Numbered from the stretch's first letter, positions 41,914-50,523 are shown. The stretch: DNA of 64,000 nt from CALJTV01 sp036821185 (GCA_036821185.1 DAISKD010000001.1:496001-560000); one strand, 5' to 3'. Numbers and translations: made by a program. The notes: generated from the letters alone by a model not told the origin.

Positions 41914-43428
41914 TCACAACATCCGGCTACCCCTGCTACCATCAGGCACCCATAAGCAACGCCCACTGGTAAGCATTTGGATATAAGCGTCTCCTCTTCT
42001 TCTATTCCTTTGAAGAAGTCTCCTCTTGCGCCTTATGCCCTGATTCACTAACACCTCTTTCAAAAACAAGATTACTCCTATGAGCCATGGTATAGGTGCG
42101 GGGCTAAACAAACTACTCGGCCAGAATGCTTTGACAAAATTCCCCAACTCCATGTTCTTAAAGTAAGTCAAAAGCATGTTTCTACAAATTCTTATTTTCC
42201 TCTTAATGCTCATCCCGTAGGCAACGCCTCCAATATGATGGACCACAATGTTAGGGTTATGTACACACCAGTAGCCTTGAAGATTTATCCTGTACCCTAG
42301 ATCATGGTCTTCCCAATCAGACACAAAATCACCATCTAGGAATTCGCCGAGTTCACGCAACACATCGCGGCGATATATAGCAGCAGCACCACAGGGCGCG
42401 AGACAGAAACATGGAGTGTAAATAGCCTGACGGTGGACCGCTATCAGCCCGCTGGCATCAAAAAAAACAGGCGCGTACCTGACAAACGACCCCCTGGTAG
42501 CAATACTGCAGGATACGGCTGCGATTTTCGGATTCGACTCCAGAGACTCCACTAGCCTTTCGACAAAGTCGCGCGGAACCGAACAATCAGGGTTCAGCAA
42601 TACGATGTACTTGCCAGCCGCGCAATTCAGCCCAACGTTATTGGCTCTCACAAAGTCCACATTCTCGGGTAAAGCTATGAGCTTGACTCGGTGATAGTTA
42701 TCTCGAATGAGCTCCCTAGAGCCGTCTGTAGAGGCATTGTCCACCACTATGACTTCATGATCGGGGTATGTCTGGTCAAGGACTGTGTCCAGACATTCGG
42801 TGATGTACCTTTTGCCATTGTAATTTACAATTATGGTGCTGACAGCCTATCTTTCCTTACCCTTGGCCGGCGGGATCGTCCAAACGATGAAGAAAGGCTT
42901 GACTTTCACTTTTTTTACGCCAAGAGTGACGTGCTCACTCTCTCTATCTGCCCCTTTCACACAATATACTGCGATGGTGATATCATCAAAATAATCAGAA
43001 TGTAATGATAGAGCGACCATGAGATTTTGGGACGCGCAGTTGCACAGAGGTTCGAAGATAAACGAACATGATTCTTTGTCTTTCACCGCGGACAGATCCA
43101 CATGACACTGCCGAAGGGGCTTCGCTGAGTACTCCTTATACAAACCCAGCGTGAGGCGTCCTTCCCCTTCCCGGAAAGACTTCCCGCCAGTGCCGAAAAT
43201 GAAATCAATCCGGTACAGACCATCTTCTTCGTATACGAGAGGTGAGACTATGCTACTATTATTTTTGAGTAGTACTATCTTCGGGCGTGTAAACAGTCGC
43301 GCCCATAGTCTTCTGACAAAGTACACAAACCTTTCCAACTCAGACCAGCCTTCGCCTGCTATAAAGCCGACGCTGTTTGTCCTTGTAGTTGATTGTACCA
43401 GATATGTCAAGACACCGCGCGCATGCAA
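41914..43428 (-). pseudogene. Glycosyltransferase with N-terminal accessory domain, split by an in-frame TAG
   Basis: Reading the minus strand, a 193-codon frame (43428-42850) carries a beta-rich domain with DGLYRIDFIFGTGGKS and CHVDLSAVKDKESCSFIFEP, the type of accessory domain that precedes GT2 modules in O-antigen proteins. It ends at TAG (42847-42849). The same frame goes on at once with AVSTIIVNYNGKRYITECL, VIVVDNASTDGSREL and VLLNPDCSVPRDF, a normal GT2 catalytic domain ending at 41914. No ATG, GTG or TTG occurs in the 33 codons between the TAG and the first GTG, which already lies inside the GT2 core. So this looks like one gene of about 504 codons with a nonsense mutation. The true N-terminus is uncertain. 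Confidence 0.75.
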
Positions 43429-43452
43429 CGCAGTCCACTGTGCAAGCCCACC

Positions 43453-44241
43453 TTAAATCAGCAGCGAACATTCAAGTACCTGCAGATGGCGTAAAATACA
43501 TCCTGCGGTCTCTCTATTAGGATGGTTGATGTTGGCGATTATCAGCAGCGCATTTTCGTGGTGGTCACCTTTTATCACACCGTGCTCCGTCTCCCGGGGC
43601 AATGTCTGCACCTTAGCCTCACCGAAGGGGCAGAAGCCGTGGTCGGAGACGATGATCAGTCCATTGGTCCGTCCTCCATAAAGCCGGTGGCAAACAGGAG
43701 TTCGCCAATCCTGTCATCCAGCCTGCGGCACCATTCCAGGACGGTGTCCTCTCCCCAGTGAAAGTGCTGCGCCCTGTCCAGCAGGGTGTACACCGCGATG
43801 AGCAGGTCAGGTCTTCTTAGCAGTAGCGCCCTGGTCCTGGCAGTCACCGCTCAAGCCCCTCCTGCCATTCCCTCTCATTGATTGATAGCCCGAACCCTAC
43901 CGGTCGGAAATCCACATTGAAGCAGTAAGGCGGCACCACAAAGGGTACATTCAATACACAGACCTTCTTCCCCTCCCTCTGCACTATGTCCCAGATGAAG
44001 TCAACCTTTATGTCCTCCCGCCTAACTATGTTCCCCCAACCACAAAGCTGTTGTGTCCGTGTTCCCGTTATGTCCTGCCGCAGAATATACCACACCATAT
44101 CGAAGGCGAGACCGGCTTCTCCCTGATGACCAGCTCGCGGCAATCAGCGGTCTGGCTCAGCTTTTTGAACGAAGGCAGGAAGTCCAGGTTCGGCCTTACC
44201 ACCGTCCAGGTGGCACCGTCTATCCCCAGGACGAATATCAA
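43453..44241 (-). pseudogene. Alkaline phosphatase-superfamily phosphodiesterase, degraded
   Basis: The minus strand encodes, in pieces, LIFVLGIDGATWTVV, then VSPSIWCGIFCGRT, an in-frame TAA, EHGHNSFVVGG, a frameshift to IVRREDIKVDFIWDIVQREG, a second shift to VTARTRALLLRRPDLL, and a third to NGLIIVSDHGFCPFGEAKV with a GDHHENALLII tail. The metal-binding GIDG, SDHG and GDHH blocks identify the family (nucleotide pyrophosphatase/phosphodiesterase-like). One nonsense and three frame changes in about 790 bases make it a pseudogene. It begins at a TTG overlapping the TGA of the CysN-like fragment, so the two once formed an operon. Confidence 0.8.
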
Positions 44242-45107
44242 TATCTGACCTCCAGCACTATGCCCGCGCCGATGTTTTTGCCCCGTGACAGGACAAACCT
44301 GCCCAGCTCCGGTATTTCACAGAACCTCTCCACCACCAGCGGCTCGGTGTCAAAAACGATGGTCGCCGCCTCGTGTTCGCCAATGTGGTCAGGACGCTCC
44401 ATCAGTACCTCACCGGTCTCCGAGTCGATCTTCTGACAAAACTCTCTGATACAGCACCTGACCCGTCGTGTACCGCATCTCAATTCCAGCGTGTCGCCAG
44501 TGCTCAGCCTGCCATCAAGCAGCACCGCCTCGCCAAGGAACCTGGTGGTCACCACCGGAGCACTGTCGACCAGCCCACCGACCTCGCCGCGCACTGCCCT
44601 ACAGGTGGTAACAAGTCCCACGCTGTCTCCTTCCTCTGCTTCCTCAAGTTCACCCTCGAACCTCCTTATTTGCTGCACCCTCCCTCTGGACCCGGAGGGA
44701 TAGAATACCAGTTCATCGCCTTTACACAGTTTGCCCGATTCCACCCTGCCCACCACGATTTCCCGCCCATCAACGGTATAAATATCCTGGACCACAAACC
44801 TCAACGGTCTGGTCTGCCGTCTTATCTCCATGCTGTCCAGCGCCTCTATAAGGGTAGCCCGTTATACCAGGGCATCCTTCCCGATTTGCGGTAAATGTTG
44901 TCCCCCCATGGCTGACCCCGGGATGAACGTAACTCCATGATAACCGAACGAGTCCAGCAGGGCGGCGACTTTTTCCCTGACATCATCGAAGACCTCCTGC
45001 TGGTAGCCTACAGCGTCCATCTCGTTCACCACCAGCAGTTCCTTCAGCCCGAGCATCCGTGTCAGGAACACGTACCTCAGAGCTGGTTCAGATAGATCAG
45101 CGGTACC
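44238..45107 (-). pseudogene. 5'-truncated CysN/EF-Tu-like GTPase
   Basis: The fragment contains the end of a GTPase domain (RMLGLKELLVVNEMDAVGY, with the guanine-specificity motif NKxD changed to NEMD) and the HGVTFIPGSAMGGQHLP block. An in-frame TAA follows (44862-44864), then RATLIEALDSMEIRRQTRPL and the two beta-barrel domains (residues such as VGRVESGKLCKGDEL). This order fits the large subunit of ATP sulfurylase (CysN/NodQ). Walker A and the G2-G3 regions are missing; homology stops near a copy of the palindromic repeat at 45114. It may once have served sulfate activation for glycan sulfation; CysD and a sulfotransferase are absent here. Confidence 0.72.
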
Positions 45108-45113
45108 GACTGA

Positions 45114-45158
45114 CTCCCTCCCATAATGGGAGAGAGTATGATGGGAGAGGGTGAAAAC
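45114..45158. repeat. Isolated copy of the palindromic repeat
   Basis: CTCCCTCCCATAATGGGAGA and then GATGGGAGAGGGTGAAAAC resemble the copies near 37.3 and 38.2 kb. It sits at the broken 5' end of the CysN-like fragment, so the rearrangement may have used or brought in the repeat. Confidence 0.6.
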
Positions 45159-45238
45159 AAGCAGAGAAGGAAGCCTGCTGTTCTGGCCTCAGGACTGAAG
45201 ACCAAAGTGTCACCGGTCTACTGGACGGGTACCACCTA

Positions 45239-45268
45239 TTGACAGGACGACACCCGGAGGGGTAAATT
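45239..45268 (+). promoter_or_regulatory. Candidate promoter for the DUF523/TudS gene
   Basis: A perfect TTGACA (45239-45244) and TAAATT (45263-45268) are 18 bases apart. The ribosome binding site CGGAGG and ATG (45286) follow within 20 bases. Confidence 0.5.
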
Positions 45269-45285
45269 CGGTCCCGGAGGTCGGT

Positions 45286-45744
45286 ATGAAGCTGGTCAGC
45301 GCCTGTCTGCTTGGGGTGAGGTGCAACTGGCGCGGGGATGAAAGCTACCTCGACGGGAATGTGCTGAAGCTGGCAGGGGCAGAGCCAGTGCTGCCGGTGT
45401 GTCCGGAGCAGCTCGGTGGGCTGCCCACGCCGAGGGTCCCGCAGGAGATACACGGAGGCAGCGGCGAGGACGTGCTCGTCGGCAGGGCTAGGGTCATCAA
45501 TAAGGAAGGCGTGGACGTTACCGCACAGGTCATCAGAGGTGCCGAGGAGACGCTGAAGCTGGCAAGGCTCGCCGGCATCACGGAGTTCATCGGTAAATCG
45601 GGAAGTCCCTCCTGCGGCTGTAACTGGATATACGACGGCTCGTTTTCGGGAAAACAGACATCGGGCAAAGGGGTCACCGCAGCACTGCTGGAGAAGCACG
45701 GCATCAGCCTAATCCCTCAGGAGGAGCTGGCAGCACAGGGGTGA
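45286..45744 (+). CDS. tudS: DUF523 protein, TudS-like thiouracil desulfidase
   Basis: A 152-residue protein of the DUF523 family. It shows VSACLLGVRCNWRG at the N-terminus (Cys7, Cys13), PVCPEQLGGLPTPR (Cys39), KEGVDVTAQVIRGAEETL, and KSGSPSCGCNWIYDG (Cys110, Cys112). Family knowledge: a characterised member, TudS, uses a [4Fe-4S] cluster held by three Cys to remove sulfur from 2-thiouracil, and the conserved Cys here fit. Predicted cytoplasmic. ATG 45286 follows CGGAGG. It converges with a PP-loop thiouridylase-like gene with one base between the stops, an interesting pairing of sulfur removal and sulfur insertion on nucleobases. Confidence 0.85.
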   Translation: MKLVSACLLGVRCNWRGDESYLDGNVLKLAGAEPVLPVCPEQLGGLPTPRVPQEIHGGSGEDVLVGRARVINKEGVDVTAQVIRGAEETLKLARLAGITEFIGKSGSPSCGCNWIYDGSFSGKQTSGKGVTAALLEKHGISLIPQEELAAQG

Positions 45745-45745
45745 T

Positions 45746-46705
45746 TCAGGAGTGCATTTTGTGGCTGACCACCACCCGGTATTCGCCATCACTGCGGCAC
45801 TCCACCGGCACCTCCCCCTGGGGAGCATCGGAATAGCGGGCGGTGAGCCTGGCAGCAAGCTCCACCGCTTCGGGCGTTTTGTCGCCGCGAAGAAGCCCCA
45901 GCGGACCGGGATAGCCTTTCACCTCCAGCACATAGTCCCCGGGCTGCCTTAGCTCTAGAAGCAGGCTGTTCTCGCGTTCGTTCCTGCCGATCACGATGTG
46001 GGCATTGCCCTGGAAGAAATGTCTGCCGATCTTGAGCAGCTCGATGTCTTTTACGGTCACCTTCTGCTGCAGATGGAACAGTCCTCTGAGCCGCGCCGAA
46101 AATTCTTTGTTGGTGAGCAGACAGCCACCGCCGGGCGTGTGGTAGCCCATGATGCCGAACTTTTGTGCCAGCTCAAGCTGCGGTCTGCGGCCCCTGCCCT
46201 CAATAGCCAGCAGGCGTCCCCTGTCCACCCACCCCTCCCGCTCGGGCACCGTCTCAGGTAGCAGCTTCGCCGAGAGCGGGCGCAGGATGAGCCCCTCAAG
46301 CCCGGACCTCCTCTCCTCAAGGTGCAGCGCCGCCCGGTGCTGGGTCATCGGCCTCTCCCCGAGCACATCGCCGGTGACCAAAAAACGGGCACCCACCCCC
46401 TGTGCCACCTCCCAGGCACGCTTGAGCATGTAAATGCGGCAGTCAATGCAGGGGTTCATACCGCTGCCATAGCCGTGGCGCGGGTGCCTCACCAGCTCGA
46501 TGTAGTCGTCGCCCGCCTCTATCCTGATAAGAGGGACATCGAGCTGACGGGCAAGATGGGCGGCATAGTCCCTTTTATCGTCGGAGAAGGGAAGTAGCAG
46601 GTTCACCGCCACCACCTCCACACCCTGCTCCCTGACCAGCTTTATCGCCAGTGCTGAGTCGACGCCGCTGGAGAGCAGACCTATAGCTTTGATGCGTTCC
46701 ACCAT
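45746..46705 (-). CDS. PP-loop ATPase, tRNA thiouridylase-like, with C-terminal NFACT-R-like domain
   Basis: 319 residues. The N-terminal PP-loop is IGLLSSGVDSALA (residues 8-20). NPCIDC (Cys86, Cys89) and TPGGGCLL (Cys195) give cysteine positions like those used for sulfur transfer in ThiI/MnmA/TtuA enzymes. From about residue 215 the sequence (FQGNAHIVIGRNERENSLLL) resembles the NFACT-R RNA-binding domain known to be fused to such PP-loop proteins. It probably adenylates a uridine in RNA for thiolation; which position is unknown. It is shorter than typical MnmA and lacks its C-terminal barrel. It lies downstream of the DUF5679 gene, from which it is separated by a terminator. Confidence 0.8.
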   Translation of the reverse strand: MVERIKAIGLLSSGVDSALAIKLVREQGVEVVAVNLLLPFSDDKRDYAAHLARQLDVPLIRIEAGDDYIELVRHPRHGYGSGMNPCIDCRIYMLKRAWEVAQGVGARFLVTGDVLGERPMTQHRAALHLEERRSGLEGLILRPLSAKLLPETVPEREGWVDRGRLLAIEGRGRRPQLELAQKFGIMGYHTPGGGCLLTNKEFSARLRGLFHLQQKVTVKDIELLKIGRHFFQGNAHIVIGRNERENSLLLELRQPGDYVLEVKGYPGPLGLLRGDKTPEAVELAARLTARYSDAPQGEVPVECRSDGEYRVVVSHKMHS

Positions 46706-46732
46706 GCCGCCTGAAGAAAATGCTAATCAAAA

Positions 46733-46762
46733 GGCTGGGCGTTCCTACGGGGACGCCCAGCC
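46733..46762 (-). terminator. Intrinsic terminator of the DUF5679 gene
   Basis: A ten-base perfect stem (GGCTGGGCGT, 46733-46742, with 46753-46762) is followed on the minus strand by TTTTGATT. It lies 27 bases past the DUF5679 stop and 28 bases before the start of the PP-loop gene, so the latter may depend on readthrough or its own promoter. Confidence 0.75.
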
Positions 46763-46788
46763 CTTTGGTGGGGTTTAAGAGCCCGGGA

Positions 46789-46929
46789 TTATCCCTTGCC
46801 GATGCGGAACATTTTGGTGCCGCATACCGGGCAGACACCCTGGGTAGCGGGCTTCCCGTTCTTCATCCGGATGTTTCGGGCGTCCTTCATCTCCCTCTTG
46901 GTGCGGCACTTCATGCAGTAGGCTTGCAT
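46789..46929 (-). CDS. Small zinc-ribbon protein, DUF5679 family
   Basis: A 46-residue protein starting MQAYCMKCRTKREMKDARNI and ending VCPVCGTKMFRIGKG. Two Cys pairs (CMKC and CPVC) form one zinc ribbon, and the composition is strongly basic. This matches the small DUF5679 family found in Chloroflexota and Actinomycetota; the function is unknown, and nucleic acid or ribosome binding is only a guess. Evidence that it is real: an ideal ribosome binding site (AAGGAGG) 7 bases before the ATG, a promoter upstream and a terminator downstream. Confidence 0.88.
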   Translation of the reverse strand: MQAYCMKCRTKREMKDARNIRMKNGKPATQGVCPVCGTKMFRIGKG

Positions 46930-46960
46930 CTACCCACCTCCTTGTTTGATGGTTGCCAAT

Positions 46961-46990
46961 ACGATAAACCATTCTATCTCGTGTTGTCAA
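46961..46990 (-). promoter_or_regulatory. Promoter for the DUF5679 gene
   Basis: On the minus strand a perfect TTGACA (46985-46990) and TATCGT (46961-46966) are 18 bases apart, about 32 bases before the ATG at 46929. Confidence 0.55.
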
Positions 46991-47096
46991 TAGTACTAAG
47001 GTGATATTTGCACCAATTTTTGAATTTTTGCCTTCTCCCCCCAGGACTGCTAAAATGGGGGCTCACAAGGAAATAAAACAAGAGGAACATCACTAC

Positions 47097-48497
47097 ATGA
47101 CAAAACACCCCAGACCCAAGACGCTCGGCGCACTTAAAGCCTCCGGCTACCAGCCGCTTACCGTCAGGGAGGAGATGAGGCGCAACCTCATTGCCATGAT
47201 AAAGCAGGGGAAGACCGTTTTCCCCGGGATTATAGGCTACGATGAGACGGTGGTCCCCCAGATAAAAAATGCCATCATTTCTGGCCAGGACATCATCTTC
47301 CTCGGCGAGCGCGGGCAGGCAAAATCGCGCATCATGCGGCTTATGGTGAACCTGCTGGACGAGGAGGTGCCCTATGTCAAGGGGTGTGAGATCAACGACC
47401 AGCCTCTGGCGCCTATCTGTAAGCGCTGCCGCGATAAGCTGGCAAAGGAGGGTGACTCCCTGGAGATAGACTGGCTCCCTCGCTCGGAAAGGTACGGCGA
47501 AAAGCTGGCTACGCCCGACATCACCGTCGCCGACCTGATCGGCGATATCGACCCCATCAAGGTGGCTGAGGGCAGATACCTCTCCGATGAGCTTACCATC
47601 CACTACGGGCTCATCCCCAGGACCAACCGCGGCATTTTTTGCATCAACGAGCTCCCCGACCTCAGCGAAAAGCTCCAGGTGAGTCTGTTCAACCTGATGG
47701 AAGAGGGCGATATACAGATAAGGGGCTACCGGGTGCGCCTGCCCCTGGATATATTGCTCGTTGCCAGCGCCAACCCTGAGGACTATACCAGCCGCGGCCG
47801 TATCATCACCCCGCTCAAGGACAGGTACGGAGCCCAGATACGCACCCACTACCCCACCACCATCGAGGACGAGATCGCCATCGTGGAGCAGGAGCGCAGG
47901 CGCTTCCGCGATGGCGACATCGAGGAGTATGTCCCTCAGTATATGAAGGAGATCATCGCCGAGATAACCCAGCTCGCCAGAAAAAGCCCTGAAATAAACC
48001 AGCGCTCCGGGGTCAGCGTCCGCGTCTCCATCGCCAACTACGAGACCGTGCTCTCCAACGCCATCAGACGGGCAGTAATGCTCGGCGAAAAGCTGGCAGT
48101 CCCCCGCATCAGCGATCTGCCATACATTATGTCATCAACCATCGGCAAGATCGAGATGGAAGGCTACGAGGATGCCAAGGAAGAGAAGACGATAGAGCAG
48201 CTAATGAAACGGGCAGTGCTCACCACCTTCAACCGCTGTTACCGCTCATATAACTTCGATGATGTGGTCTCTCGCTTCAATGAGGGCGTCACCTTCGAGA
48301 CCTCGGATATGATGAGCGCTGAGAAGTACCTGCGCCAGGCGAAGTCGCTGGGTGGCATGATGCAAGCAGTGAAAGCAGTGATTGATTCCGAAAGACCGGA
48401 GATGGTAGCCTCGGCGGTGGAGTTCATCCTGGAAGGACTGCACCTCAACCGGAAGCTGAACAAGGAACAGGTCAAAGGAAAAACTATATATAAGTAA
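47097..48497 (+). CDS. MoxR/magnesium-chelatase-like AAA+ ATPase
   Basis: 466 residues. Walker A is FLGERGQAKSR near residue 70; the Walker B region reads RGIFCINELPDLSEKLQ, with Asn in place of the usual Asp before Glu. VASANPEDYTSRGRIITPLK, with sensor 1 and the arginine finger region, follows. The INELPDL form occurs across this subfamily, so it is a family trait and not damage. A C-terminal helical lid of ~150 residues follows. ATG 47097 has AGAGGA upstream; an ATG at 47055 is an alternative. The gene ends one base before the VWA gene, so the two proteins work together, probably as a chaperone-like remodelling machine, as in MoxR/VWA and RavA/ViaA pairs. Not a chlorophyll enzyme. Confidence 0.88.
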   Translation: MTKHPRPKTLGALKASGYQPLTVREEMRRNLIAMIKQGKTVFPGIIGYDETVVPQIKNAIISGQDIIFLGERGQAKSRIMRLMVNLLDEEVPYVKGCEINDQPLAPICKRCRDKLAKEGDSLEIDWLPRSERYGEKLATPDITVADLIGDIDPIKVAEGRYLSDELTIHYGLIPRTNRGIFCINELPDLSEKLQVSLFNLMEEGDIQIRGYRVRLPLDILLVASANPEDYTSRGRIITPLKDRYGAQIRTHYPTTIEDEIAIVEQERRRFRDGDIEEYVPQYMKEIIAEITQLARKSPEINQRSGVSVRVSIANYETVLSNAIRRAVMLGEKLAVPRISDLPYIMSSTIGKIEMEGYEDAKEEKTIEQLMKRAVLTTFNRCYRSYNFDDVVSRFNEGVTFETSDMMSAEKYLRQAKSLGGMMQAVKAVIDSERPEMVASAVEFILEGLHLNRKLNKEQVKGKTIYK

Positions 48498-48498
48498 T

Positions 48499-50523
48499 AT
48501 GGCTGTATATCGCTACTCGGAATGGGACGGCACCCAGGATATTTTCGACCTGGACGCCGATGAGTTGATGAAACATCTGGAACGCTATTTGATGCCCTAT
48601 GGCGACCTATCCTACGCCCTGCGCTCTTTACAACGCGGCGGAATCACCGATAGCCAGGGACGGCGTCTCCCCAGCCTGGAAGACTTGCTGGACAGGTTGC
48701 GACAAAGGCGCCAGCAGCAGTTGGACAGGTATAACCTGGGCTCAATACTGGACGATATCCGCAAGAGGCTGGACAACATAGTCAATACGGAGAGGGAAGG
48801 TATCTCACGGCGCCTCCAGGAGGCAAGACAGCAGGCAGCAGAAGGTCCCTCAGAACTGAGCCAGGAAGAACGGGAAAGGTTGCTCAAAGCTCTGGAGGAT
48901 AGGGCGGTGCGGAACCTGGAGAAACTGGATGCGCTGCCACAGGACATCGGCGGTCAGATAAGAGAGCTCTCCCAGTACGATTTCATGGATGACGACGCCA
49001 GGCAGCAGTTCCAGGAACTTATGGACATGCTGAAGAAGTACGCCATGCAGCCCTATGCCCGGAACTTAATCCAGCAAGTCAAGAATCTGCAGCCGGGCGA
49101 TATGGCCGCCATAAGGCAACTGCTCCAGGCGATTAACCAGATGCTGGAACAGCGCCTTCGGGGTGAACAGCCGGACTACCAGGAGTTCCTCCGCAAGTTC
49201 GGACACTTCTTCGGACCCCAACCGCCGCAAAGTCTGGACGACCTCATCGAGTACCTGCAGGAGCAGATAAGGCAGGCGCAGTCACTGCTGGAAAGTCTCT
49301 CGCCTGAGGACAGGCAGGCACTCGAGGAGATGCTGGACTCGGTGACCGATGCTGCCACCCGCAGGGAGCTTGCTCGCCTTAGCGCCAACCTCCAGGCGCT
49401 AAACCCCGACTTTCCACTATACCAGCACTACCTCTTTTCCGGTGAGGAGCCGATCTCATATCAGGAAGCCCTCAAGCTGATGGAAATGTTGCACAAAATG
49501 GACAGGCTTGAGGCGGAGATGGAAAATGCGCGGTACAGTCGCTCCATGGAGACCATCAACGAGGAACTGCTGAGAGAGCTGCTCGGTGAGCGAGCCGCCA
49601 GAGAGCTGGAACAACTGCGCAACATCGCCCGCGTGCTGGAGGAGGCCGGCTATATCCAGCAAAACGAATATGGCTATGAGCTAACGCCACGCGGCATCAG
49701 GAAGATCGGGCAGAAAGCACTTCAGAACATTTTCGAAAAGTTGAAAAAAGACGTCTTCGGTGGACATAACCTGAGACGAAAGGGACAGGGCGGCGAGCAG
49801 ACCGGGGAGACCAGAAGGTATCAGTTCGGTGACGAGTTCCAGGTCCACATTCAGAGGACAGTAATGAACTCCATCTACCGTGAGCCCAAGGCTCCACCAT
49901 TACACATCGCTCCGGAGGACTTTGAGGTCTTTGAGACCGAAGCCCTCACCCGCTCTGCCACGGTACTGATGCTAGACTTAAGCCTGTCCATGCCCATGAG
50001 AGGCAACTTCGAAGCGGCAAAAAGGGTTGCTATCGCCCTCGATAGCCTCATCAGGAGTCAGTACCCCAGAGACATCCTTCACATCATCGGCTTCTCCACC
50101 TATGCCCGCGTGATCAATAAGGACGAGCTGCTCTATATAAGCTGGGACGAGTTTGACCCATACACCAATATCCAGCAGGGCCTGGCTCTAGCCCGGCATT
50201 TGCTGAGCAAGGCAAGAGCTGCCAACAAGCAGGTGATACTGATAACCGATGGCGAGCCCACCGCCCATATTGAAAATGGACGCCTGTTCCTGCAGTACCC
50301 ACCCAGCCTGCGCACTCTGCAGCTAACGCTCAGAGAGGCGAGAAGGTGTACCCAGAGCGACATCGTAATCAACACCTTCATGCTCGATACTTCCCAGCTT
50401 TATACCTCGTTCGTCACCCAGATGGCAAAGATAGGTAAAGGGCGTGTCTTCTTCACCAGTGCTAATAGCCTGGGACAGTATATACTCGTGGACTACATCA
50501 CTAATAAGAGGCGTCGAATATAG
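48499..50523 (+). CDS. VWA-domain protein, partner of the MoxR-like ATPase
   Basis: 674 residues. The first ~450 are helical, acidic and rich in Gln/Arg/Leu, probably with coiled coils (such as RLQEARQQAAEGPSELSQEE). The C-terminal von Willebrand A domain has the metal-ion site VLMLDLSLSMP (Asp-x-Ser-x-Ser near residue 493) and LITDGEPTAH near 583. The MIDAS residues look complete, so divalent metal-dependent ligand binding is likely. No signal peptide, so it is cytoplasmic, unlike BatA/B-type VWA proteins. It starts one base after the ATPase gene stop. The target of the complex is unknown. Confidence 0.88.
   Translation: MAVYRYSEWDGTQDIFDLDADELMKHLERYLMPYGDLSYALRSLQRGGITDSQGRRLPSLEDLLDRLRQRRQQQLDRYNLGSILDDIRKRLDNIVNTEREGISRRLQEARQQAAEGPSELSQEERERLLKALEDRAVRNLEKLDALPQDIGGQIRELSQYDFMDDDARQQFQELMDMLKKYAMQPYARNLIQQVKNLQPGDMAAIRQLLQAINQMLEQRLRGEQPDYQEFLRKFGHFFGPQPPQSLDDLIEYLQEQIRQAQSLLESLSPEDRQALEEMLDSVTDAATRRELARLSANLQALNPDFPLYQHYLFSGEEPISYQEALKLMEMLHKMDRLEAEMENARYSRSMETINEELLRELLGERAARELEQLRNIARVLEEAGYIQQNEYGYELTPRGIRKIGQKALQNIFEKLKKDVFGGHNLRRKGQGGEQTGETRRYQFGDEFQVHIQRTVMNSIYREPKAPPLHIAPEDFEVFETEALTRSATVLMLDLSLSMPMRGNFEAAKRVAIALDSLIRSQYPRDILHIIGFSTYARVINKDELLYISWDEFDPYTNIQQGLALARHLLSKARAANKQVILITDGEPTAHIENGRLFLQYPPSLRTLQLTLREARRCTQSDIVINTFMLDTSQLYTSFVTQMAKIGKGRVFFTSANSLGQYILVDYITNKRRRI

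Noticed and set aside
42847..42849. Pyrrolysine at the TAG
   Set aside because: No pyl genes in the window, the TAG sits at a domain border and not in a conserved catalytic position, and adjacent genes are pseudogenes. Kept only as a check under findings.
45097..45699. 200-codon antisense frame over tudS
   Set aside because: Composition and lack of motifs mark it as a shadow; the sense strand matches DUF523 throughout.
46974..47849. 291-codon antisense frame over the MoxR gene
   Set aside because: No ribosome binding site and no recognisable domain; the opposite strand has a clear AAA+ protein.
47097..50523. Magnesium chelatase for (bacterio)chlorophyll synthesis
   Set aside because: No BchH or other pigment genes; the INELPDL subfamily and the long VWA partner belong to the MoxR-type chaperone group.
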